Source: CAYGUK01 sp964352985
GTDB taxonomy: Bacteria > Pseudomonadota > Gammaproteobacteria > JAHCLG01
NCBI GenBank assembly: GCA_964352985.1
Contig: CAYGUK010000175.1
Span: 1-5,052 of the forward strand
Direction: 5' to 3'
DNA length: 5,052 nt
The notes under the pieces are model-generated. The model was not told the origin of the DNA. It made no database searches and worked only from the letters and a program-made list of their open reading frames with translations. Below, in pieces: positions 1-5,052 of the stretch. Position 1 is the stretch's first letter. The number at the start of each line of letters is the position of its first letter. The translations under genes were made by a program, and so were the position numbers.

Positions 1-43
1 CCCCCGTTAATCTTAATTCTCGGAGTAAAGTATAAAACGCATC
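1..43 (-). pseudogene. carB: Continuation of the carB frame beyond the TAA, running off the window
   Basis: Read in the same frame as carB after the stop, these bases give DAFYTLLRELRLTG with no further stop before the window edge. The segment before and after the stop aligns without gaps to my recollection of E. coli CarB around [20 protein letters not shown]: the GLEP of this protein matches GFDP, RELR matches RELK, and the stop falls where E. coli has a proline. No ATG, GTG or TTG occurs in this frame in the visible bases. An out-of-frame ATG just after the stop closes after nine codons. This supports an interrupted ancestral carB; a separately started second half further left cannot be excluded. 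Confidence 0.7.
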
Positions 44-1297
44 TTATTCATTTTGATCTAAAATGGGTTCTAAACCACATTTATTTGCTTCAAGTCCGCG
101 AATTGCTTTTTGCAACGACTCTTGAAAATTTCGACCAATCGCCATAACTTCACCCACTGATTTCATTTGGGTAGAAAGACGGTCATTTACATTTGGAAAT
201 TTTTCAAAACTAAATCTGGGAATTTTAGTGACTACATAATCAATAGTCGGCTCAAAAGATGCGGGTGTTTGACCACCTGTAATTTCATTTTTTAATTCAT
301 CTAAAGTATAACCCACTGCTAATTTTGCCGCGACTCGAGCAATTGGAAATCCGGTTGCTTTAGAAGCTAGCGCAGATGATCGTGAAACACGAGGATTCAT
401 TTCAACCACGACAAGCTGACCATTCTCAGGATTTACTGCAAATTGAACATTGGAACCGCCAGTCTCAACACCAATTTCTCTTAATACGGCAAGTGATGCG
501 TCACGCATGAGTTGATACATTTTATCTGTTAATGTTTGTGCTGGCGCAACAGTAATAGAATCGCCAGTATGAACTCCCATTGGATCAATATTCTCTATGG
601 CGCAAATAATAATGCAGTTATCATTTTTATCTCTCACCACTTCCATTTCAAATTCTTTCCAACCTATAACCGATTCGTCGATTAATAACTCATGGGTTGG
701 TGAGATTTCTAAACCATGTTGGCAAATTTCAACAAACTCATCTCTATTATAAGCAATGCCGCCACCACTTCCACCGAGGGTGAAACAAGGTCGAATAATG
801 GCAGGATAACCAATTTCTTCTACAAAACTTAAAGCATTTTCGAGAGATTTTGCAATTTGTGATTTCGGCATGGCTAAGCCGATTTTATTCATGCTTTGAC
901 GAAATAAGTCTCGATCTTCTGCTTTGTCGATAGCTTCACGTTTCGCGCCTATCATTTCAACTTGATATTTTTCTAATATACCTTCACGCGCTAAATCTAA
1001 TGAGCAATTCAGTGCGGTTTGTCCACCCATTGTTGAGAGGAGAGCATCAGGTCTTTCGCGCTCAATAATTTTTGCTATTGTTTGCCACTCAATGGGTTCG
1101 ATATAAGTCACATCCGCGGTATCTGGATCGGTCATAATCGTTGCAGGATTTGAGTTGACTAAAATTACACGGTAGCCTTCTTCTCGCAAAGCGATACATG
1201 CTTGAGTTCCAGAATAATCAAATTCACACGCCTGTCCAATCACAATTGGTCCAGCACCTAATATTAAAATACTATTAATATCTTCACGTTTTGGCAT
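44..1297 (-). CDS. carB: Carbamoyl-phosphate synthase large subunit, N-terminal part, closed by an in-frame TAA
   Basis: The large subunit makes carbamoyl phosphate from bicarbonate, two ATP and ammonia delivered by CarA, in the cytoplasm, for pyrimidine and arginine synthesis. The 417 residues cover only the carboxyphosphate-forming half: a pre-ATP-grasp region (about 1-127, with LILGAGPIVIGQACEFDYSG) and an ATP-grasp domain (about 128-400). ATP and metal-binding residues fall at the same numbers as in E. coli CarB: R129, R169, E215, H243, Q285, E299, N301 and R303. The full-length family has about 1070 residues, so the oligomerisation, carbamate-kinase and allosteric domains are missing from this frame. 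The ATG lies inside carA (14-nt overlap), preceded by a weak GGA, so translational coupling is likely. The TAA at 44-46 is followed in the same frame by CarB-like residues, which suggests a nonsense mutation, a sequencing error or a split gene. Family assignment is certain; functional status is not. Confidence 0.93.
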   Translation of the reverse strand: MPKREDINSILILGAGPIVIGQACEFDYSGTQACIALREEGYRVILVNSNPATIMTDPDTADVTYIEPIEWQTIAKIIERERPDALLSTMGGQTALNCSLDLAREGILEKYQVEMIGAKREAIDKAEDRDLFRQSMNKIGLAMPKSQIAKSLENALSFVEEIGYPAIIRPCFTLGGSGGGIAYNRDEFVEICQHGLEISPTHELLIDESVIGWKEFEMEVVRDKNDNCIIICAIENIDPMGVHTGDSITVAPAQTLTDKMYQLMRDASLAVLREIGVETGGSNVQFAVNPENGQLVVVEMNPRVSRSSALASKATGFPIARVAAKLAVGYTLDELKNEITGGQTPASFEPTIDYVVTKIPRFSFEKFPNVNDRLSTQMKSVGEVMAIGRNFQESLQKAIRGLEANKCGLEPILDQNE

Positions 1298-2426
1298 TTT
1301 TTTCCAACATTAATTGTTTGAACGTTGTCATTAATAAATCGATATCATGTGGACCTGGTGACGCTTCGGGATGACCTTGAAACCCAATGATAGGTTTATC
1401 TCGATGTTTTATACCTTGTAAAGTCTGATCAAACAGTGAGCGATGAGTCACAATGATATTTTTTGTTAAACTTTTTTCATCCACCGCAAAACCATGGTTT
1501 TGGCTGGTAATAAATACTCGGCCTGTTTCACAATCACGTACAGGATGATTCGCACCATGATGTCCGAATTTCATTTTAAGCGTTTTAGCGCCTAAAGCTA
1601 ACATTAAAATTTGGAACCCCAAACAAATCCCGAGCAATGGAATATCTGACATGATAAGTTGCTTTGCATTCTCAATAGCGTAATCACAAGCTGCAGGATC
1701 ACCTGGTCCATTAGATAAAACAACCGCATCGGGTTTTTCCGCAAGAATATCTTTGGCCGGTGTTGTGGCTGGCACCACGGTTAAATCGCAACCTTGTTCG
1801 ACTAAGTGTCGCAAAATATTTCGCTTTACACCAAAGTCATAGACAAATACTTTTTGAGGTAATTCACTTTCTTGAAAAACACGATGACCATTTGGATAAT
1901 GCCATAAACCTTCACGCCATTGATAAGATTTGGATGTTGTGACTTTACTTGCTAAATCTTGTCCATTCATATCTGGAATAGCTCGCGCTTTTTCAATTGC
2001 TAAATCGGTATTAATGTTTTCGCCAATTTGGATAACACCCCGCAACGCACCTTCATTTCGTATCATTTTTGTTAAACGTCGAGTATCGATATCTGTGATA
2101 GTCACTAATTTATGTTTTAGGCAATAATCGACTAAACTCATTTCACTTCGCCAGTTACTGGTTGCAATTGTTAAATCACGAATAATTAACCCACTGGCAA
2201 ATACTTGGTGCGATTCAACATCCTGGTCATTCGTACCAACATTTCCAATATGGGGATAAGTTAAAGTAACAATTTGATGGGCATAAGATGGATCAGTGAG
2301 TATTTCTTGATAGCCAGTCATCGAGGTATTAAAAACAACTTCACCTTCACAATTACTGTGATTACTAAAAGAGCTACCTTGGAAAACACTAGCATTTTCT
2401 AATGCTAATATCGCTTTATATTGCAA
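1284..2426 (-). CDS. carA: Carbamoyl-phosphate synthase small (glutaminase) subunit
   Basis: CarA hydrolyses glutamine and channels ammonia to CarB. The 380-residue product matches the usual family length and aligns from its first residues with E. coli CarA. Residues 1-150 form the CarA-specific N-terminal domain (GEVVFNTSMTGYQEILTDPS, TYPHIGNVGTN, DIDTRRLT). Residues about 192-375 form a class I glutamine amidotransferase domain with SNGPGDP (238-244), nucleophile C268 in GICLG, and H352/E354 in GHPEASPGP, matching E. coli C269, H353 and E355. The start codon is TTG. It is supported by the alignment (QYKAILALE against the E. coli N-terminus) and by a GAGGA ribosome-binding site upstream, and no ATG gives a better N-terminus. 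The TGA stop lies inside the start of carB. The gene looks intact and is the first gene of the carAB unit in this window. Confidence 0.97.
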   Translation of the reverse strand: MQYKAILALENASVFQGSSFSNHSNCEGEVVFNTSMTGYQEILTDPSYAHQIVTLTYPHIGNVGTNDQDVESHQVFASGLIIRDLTIATSNWRSEMSLVDYCLKHKLVTITDIDTRRLTKMIRNEGALRGVIQIGENINTDLAIEKARAIPDMNGQDLASKVTTSKSYQWREGLWHYPNGHRVFQESELPQKVFVYDFGVKRNILRHLVEQGCDLTVVPATTPAKDILAEKPDAVVLSNGPGDPAACDYAIENAKQLIMSDIPLLGICLGFQILMLALGAKTLKMKFGHHGANHPVRDCETGRVFITSQNHGFAVDEKSLTKNIIVTHRSLFDQTLQGIKHRDKPIIGFQGHPEASPGPHDIDLLMTTFKQLMLEKNAKT

Positions 2427-2435
2427 AAAAAAAAA

Positions 2436-2440
2436 TCCTC
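2436..2440 (-). promoter_or_regulatory. Ribosome-binding site of carA with a T9 spacer
   Basis: On the minus strand GAGGA (2440-2436) is followed by nine T and then the TTG start codon, whose first two bases extend the run to T11 (2435-2425). This site decides the TTG start. The spacer is slightly long but acceptable. Because it is a homopolymer, its length could vary by slippage without changing the reading frame. Confidence 0.7.
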
Positions 2441-2463
2441 TTTATTTGAAGGGGGGGATGACT

Positions 2464-2504
2464 AAATTGCGGGCTATTCTATGCAAAAAACAAAAGAACT
2501 TCCA
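2464..2504 (-). promoter_or_regulatory. Candidate carA promoter with a pyrBI-like AATTT start
   Basis: On the minus strand TAGAAT (2481-2476) matches the -10 consensus at five of six positions. TGGAAG (2504-2499) lies 17 bp upstream and matches the -35 consensus at only three of six. Seven bases after the -10 comes AATTT (2468-2464), a plausible start point that would give a leader of about 42 nt. As I recall, E. coli pyrBI has the same arrangement (TATAAT, seven bases, AATTTG), where UTP-sensitive reiterative transcription starts. No leader peptide or attenuator fits in this short leader. This is prediction from sequence only. Confidence 0.45.
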
Positions 2505-2533
2505 GCTTTGTTTGATTAATTAAATCGAAACAT

Positions 2534-2548
2534 ATCAATCCTATTGAT
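2534..2548. promoter_or_regulatory. 15-bp palindrome, possible operator
   Basis: ATCAAT-CCT-ATTGAT is a perfect 6-bp inverted repeat with a 3-bp centre, lying just upstream of the best candidate -10 (TATAAA, 2554-2559) of the rightward TolC-like gene. The position suits a repressor or activator site. I recognise no known regulator motif, and the region is AT-rich, so chance is possible. Confidence 0.25.
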
Positions 2549-2553
2549 TTTAA

Positions 2554-2559
2554 TATAAA
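2554..2559 (+). promoter_or_regulatory. Possible -10 element of the TolC-like gene
   Basis: TATAAA sits 43 bp before the ATG at 2603 in the divergent intergenic region. No convincing -35 hexamer lies 16-18 bp upstream, so either an activator is needed or the true promoter is elsewhere in this AT-rich stretch. Confidence 0.3.
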
Positions 2560-2591
2560 GTATGAGCGAAAATGTGGACTTATATTCTACT

Positions 2592-2596
2592 GGGGG
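2592..2596 (+). promoter_or_regulatory. Ribosome-binding site of the TolC-like gene
   Basis: GGGGG followed by AAAAAG leaves a 6-nt spacer before the ATG at 2603. It supports that start, which also gives a well-formed signal peptide. Confidence 0.6.
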
Positions 2597-2602
2597 AAAA
2601 AG

Positions 2603-4513
2603 ATGTTAAATCGGAATTTTAATTTAAAAGGAAGTTTCAAATCACTCTCGATTACTTCCATATTTGTCATTTGTGCACTCTTCTTATTTAATCAACATGC
2701 TAGTGCAACATTTGAATCGAATATTAATCCCAATCCAACCTATCCTGGGTATGAAACATCACCCAGTGTTGTTAATGACACCAACAATCAACATTCGGCA
2801 ACGTCACAAGAAGTGGTAAAGCTGCAAAATACTAAACAAAAGTTAAGTCAACAATCGCAGCAGCTTAAAGCGCCAACACAACGCATTTATGCAGCAGCAA
2901 GACCCAATGAAATAATCACCAACTATAATCCTAATGCCGATTATTCAAATGCTAACGCTGCAATTAACACAAAGCGAAGTAAAACACCTCTTAATAAAAA
3001 AATGAATCCACGTCATCGTGTTCAACACGTTGCAAAAAAAGGTGTGACAGCTAAGGCAAAACAATTCGCAATGCAAAAAAAATCACGTCATGTCGCCAAG
3101 ACTGAACGAATTGAACCGCCTGTTCATCCAGAAGTGATAAGAAATTATAGTGCTCCCGTTGAACAGCATTACACGAGAAAAGTTCGTCACAAAGTTAAAA
3201 AACCTGAAACTTTTTTTAAACCCCTAACAGGGCTCACGATGTATCACAACGATATCCAATATTCTTCACCAGCTTGGTATCGATATGGCCATCCTGATCA
3301 AAACATTCATCAATCTCTTCATAATGTCATGCATATGACGACACGAAGTAATCCGACTGTTTTACAAACTGAGTCTGAGCAATATGCAGCTCGTGAAGGA
3401 ATAATGAGCGCAAAAGCTGCTTATTTTCCTCGTATTGACTTAACCATTGGCATGGGAAAGGAACGCACTGATAGTGTAACAACCGGATTTACCACCTTAT
3501 CTTTAACACGTAAAGAACGCCAAGTCACAGCTAGTCAATTACTTTGGGATGGATGGGGAACAATTAATCAAATACGTTCAAGCAAATATCAATATCAAGC
3601 AACTGTTTTTCAAACAGCAGAACAAAAAGAATTAACCGCACTTCGTGTCACAGAAGTATATCTTGATATGTTACGCTTTAGTCAATTAACCGCATTGTCA
3701 GTTCATAATGTTGTGACTCATCAAGAAACCTTGAGAAAAGTAAGATTACGTTTCAAAGGTGGTGCGGGTCATAAAGCAGATACTGACTTAGCAGAAGGTC
3801 GATTGGCTCAAGCTATCTCTACTAAACTCGCTTCTGATGGTTTATTAAGAGATGGAAGAGCTGCTTATATCAGCGTCACAGGTATTAATCCTACTGGCCT
3901 TCAAATGCCAAGATTACCTCGTGTGCCAAACTCTTTAAAAGTAGCGATTAAAAAAGCTTATTACAATAGCCCAGCAATTAAAGTAGCAAAGAAAAATATC
4001 GCGGTTGCTTGTGCTAATCTTCGTGTAGCAAAATCAACCTTTTGGCCAACTTTTACTTTAGAAGGGGCCATTTCACGAAACAGAAACCTAGATGGATTAC
4101 GTGGTCCAAATAACGAAGAATTAGGCATGGTCATGATGCGTTATAATTTGTTTAATGGTGGTGCTGATGTCGCAGCTGTTCGTCAAGCTGTCTTTAACTA
4201 CGAATCAACTCTTCACGCGCTAAAGGAAGTGAAACGTACGGTTAAAGAAAATGTCACCACAGCTTGGAACAATTTAGAAATTGCAAGACTGAGAGTTGTT
4301 CAACTTAACGAACGCGTTATTAATACAAAAGAAGTATTAGTTGCCTATCAAAAACAATTTGAATTAGGTCAACGTTCATTACTTAACTTAGTTGATACCG
4401 AGCGCGAACTCTTTAATGCTAAAAGTGACTTAATAAACAGTCAATTTTTAGTTTCGACCAGTACTTATCGATTGCTTGCAAGCATGGGCACATTAGTTCG
4501 TACTGTTAATTAA
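2603..4513 (+). CDS. TolC-family outer-membrane efflux/type I secretion channel with a long N-terminal extension
   Basis: TolC proteins form trimeric outer-membrane beta-barrels with a periplasmic alpha-helical tunnel, serving efflux pumps or type I secretion. The 636-residue product begins with a signal peptide (basic start, hydrophobic core about 16-30, likely cleavage after ASA at 33-35). Residues about 236-636 are the channel, close to the usual 400-420. They show the internal duplication of the family: NPTVLQTESEQYAAREGIMS, AKAAYFPRIDL and QLLWDGWGT (250-320) correspond to SPAIKVAKKNIAVACANLRV, AKSTFWPTFTL and YNLFNGG (456-520). The C-terminal part has FELGQRSLLNLVDTERELFN followed by the terminal helix ending RLLASMGTL. 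The sequence style resembles type I adhesin-secretion channels such as LapE, but the substrate cannot be told. Residues 36-235 are an extra segment: N/Q/S/T-rich at first, then strongly basic (23 K/R against 4 D/E in 121-200). No pump or ABC partner gene is adjacent, so the gene seems to stand alone, as tolC does in E. coli. Confidence 0.9.
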   Translation: MLNRNFNLKGSFKSLSITSIFVICALFLFNQHASATFESNINPNPTYPGYETSPSVVNDTNNQHSATSQEVVKLQNTKQKLSQQSQQLKAPTQRIYAAARPNEIITNYNPNADYSNANAAINTKRSKTPLNKKMNPRHRVQHVAKKGVTAKAKQFAMQKKSRHVAKTERIEPPVHPEVIRNYSAPVEQHYTRKVRHKVKKPETFFKPLTGLTMYHNDIQYSSPAWYRYGHPDQNIHQSLHNVMHMTTRSNPTVLQTESEQYAAREGIMSAKAAYFPRIDLTIGMGKERTDSVTTGFTTLSLTRKERQVTASQLLWDGWGTINQIRSSKYQYQATVFQTAEQKELTALRVTEVYLDMLRFSQLTALSVHNVVTHQETLRKVRLRFKGGAGHKADTDLAEGRLAQAISTKLASDGLLRDGRAAYISVTGINPTGLQMPRLPRVPNSLKVAIKKAYYNSPAIKVAKKNIAVACANLRVAKSTFWPTFTLEGAISRNRNLDGLRGPNNEELGMVMMRYNLFNGGADVAAVRQAVFNYESTLHALKEVKRTVKENVTTAWNNLEIARLRVVQLNERVINTKEVLVAYQKQFELGQRSLLNLVDTERELFNAKSDLINSQFLVSTSTYRLLASMGTLVRTVN

Positions 4514-4534
4514 TAATTACATTAATTAAAAAAC

Positions 4535-4561
4535 AAAAACCCCACAGTCGTGGGGTTTTTT
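4535..4561. terminator. Strong, probably bidirectional hairpin terminator
   Basis: A perfect 11-bp stem (AAAAACCCCAC paired with GTGGGGTTTTT) with the four-base loop AGTC lies 21 bp after the TolC-like stop codon. The plus strand ends in a T-run. The minus strand also ends in a long T-rich tract (TTTTTGTTTTTT), so it can serve the convergent kinase gene as well, although it lies almost 100 bp beyond that gene's stop. Confidence 0.9.
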
Positions 4562-4573
4562 ATAGCTGCAATT

Positions 4574-4625
4574 TCATTGAGTTTGGCATTCTTATCTATA
4601 CGCGAAAACGATTGCTACTCAATGA
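4574..4625. repeat. 9-bp inverted repeat between convergent genes
   Basis: TCATTGAGT (4574-4582) and ACTCAATGA (4617-4625) are perfect inverted copies separated by 34 bp. The flanking intergenic stretch also holds a palindrome, CCTAAT-AA-ATTAGG (4633-4646). No T-run follows either on the relevant strand and no coding frame spans them, so a role is not assigned. Confidence 0.35.
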
Positions 4626-4657
4626 TTTTAATCCTAATAAATTAGGTAGGTTTTAAC

Positions 4658-5052
4658 TCATAATTCTTCACAAAATTTTACAGCGTTTAATATTGGATAA
4701 AGGATATCTGCTAATCTAAGCATTTCATCTGGTGCTCTTTTTGCTTGAATAAACCAATCAACAGAAGTGATAACGCGTAAAAATATCCAGGCTAATAATC
4801 GGTCATTACACAAATCAAGTTCATTAGCGAGAGAAAATAATCGATGATTAATTTTATCTGACAATAGTTTGGGCTGAGACCATTCGGACTTATTTAATAA
4901 GTCAAAAGCAGAAGCTTCGAATGCCATTTCACCGATAATACCTTTAGGATCGATACTTAACCAATCTTTTTGATGCAGTATAATATTTTCACAATGTAAA
5001 TCACCGTGACAAAGATATTCTCTTTCGCTTGAGCTTAGTAAATATAAACTCA
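4658..5052 (-). CDS. Aminoglycoside 6-phosphotransferase/hydroxyurea-kinase family protein, C-terminal part (cut by window end)
   Basis: The frame stays open from the window edge to TGA at 4658-4660, giving 130 residues, so the ATG at 4925-4927 is internal and not the start. The fragment opens with the kinase catalytic loop CHGDLHCENIIL (catalytic D17, metal-binding N22, numbered within the fragment). IDPKGIIGE follows, with D34 in the place of the DFG-type metal ligand. HGDLHxxN followed by WLxIDPKGxxGE is the signature of the streptomycin 6-phosphotransferase/hydroxyurea-kinase family (APH_6_hur type), which transfers phosphate from ATP to a small-molecule hydroxyl. The remainder is the helical C-terminal lobe. 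Full proteins have roughly 270-300 residues, so about half lies outside the window. Many chromosomal members are not resistance genes; substrate is unknown. It converges on the TolC-like gene. Confidence 0.85.
   Translation of the reverse strand, partial: SLYLLSSSEREYLCHGDLHCENIILHQKDWLSIDPKGIIGEMAFEASAFDLLNKSEWSQPKLLSDKINHRLFSLANELDLCNDRLLAWIFLRVITSVDWFIQAKRAPDEMLRLADILYPILNAVKFCEEL

Noticed and set aside
1760..2127. Two short plus-strand open frames opposite carA
   Set aside because: They lie wholly inside the well-supported carA gene on the other strand, have no recognisable protein features and no independent ribosome-binding site; they are shadows.
2437..2451. Hairpin CUUC-AAAUAAA-GAGG in the carA leader that could hide the ribosome-binding site
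   Set aside because: Only four pairs including a G-U pair; too weak to claim as a regulatory structure.
2451..2457. C7 tract on the carA strand as a pyrC-like start-site switch
   Set aside because: It lies about 11-17 nt downstream of the predicted start, and I see no suitable -10 placed to start transcription inside the tract.
2451..2523. A 21-codon plus-strand frame starting ATG at 2458, preceded directly by G7
   Set aside because: The G-run abuts the ATG with no spacer, the peptide has no recognisable features, and the frame overlaps the carA promoter and leader on the other strand.
2512..2526. FNR-like site around TTGATTAATTAAATC
   Set aside because: The right half and spacing do not match TTGAT-N4-ATCAA; it is ordinary AT-rich sequence.
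4658..4927. An 89-codon gene starting at the ATG at 4925-4927
   Set aside because: The frame is open upstream to the window edge and encodes the kinase catalytic loop there, so this ATG is internal to a larger gene.

Overview
The window is an AT-rich chromosomal segment from a gammaproteobacterium. CarA and CarB read very close to the Escherichia coli proteins as I recall them, and the envelope gene encodes a TolC-family outer-membrane channel. Low G+C, a Gram-negative envelope and gammaproteobacterial-type CarAB would fit a Legionellales-like lineage (Legionella, Coxiella and relatives), but nothing here proves that placement. No tRNA, rRNA, CRISPR array, insertion sequence or phage gene was found.

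Layout: the left half (about 1-2426) is on the minus strand and holds carA followed by carB, overlapping by 14 nt. They encode the two subunits of carbamoyl-phosphate synthetase, which feeds pyrimidine and arginine synthesis. CarA looks complete, with its Cys-His-Glu triad. The carB frame is closed by a TAA after codon 417, yet the same frame continues past the stop with CarB-like residues to the window edge. This looks like an interrupted carB rather than a gene that naturally ends here. A 176-bp divergent intergenic region (2427-2602) carries a candidate carA promoter whose predicted start sequence resembles the UTP-sensitive E. coli pyrBI start. It also carries a T11 tract running into the carA TTG start codon, and a 15-bp palindrome near the start of the rightward gene.

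The right half holds a plus-strand gene (2603-4513) for a secreted TolC-family protein with an unusual N-terminal extension of about 200 residues, strongly basic in part. It ends at a strong hairpin terminator that has T-tracts on both strands. Converging on that terminator from the right edge is the C-terminal part of an aminoglycoside 6-phosphotransferase/hydroxyurea-kinase-type protein (4658-5052, minus strand, cut by the window end).

No complete new system is visible. The points most worth a second look are the in-frame carB stop, the carA leader architecture and the N-terminal extension of the TolC-like protein.
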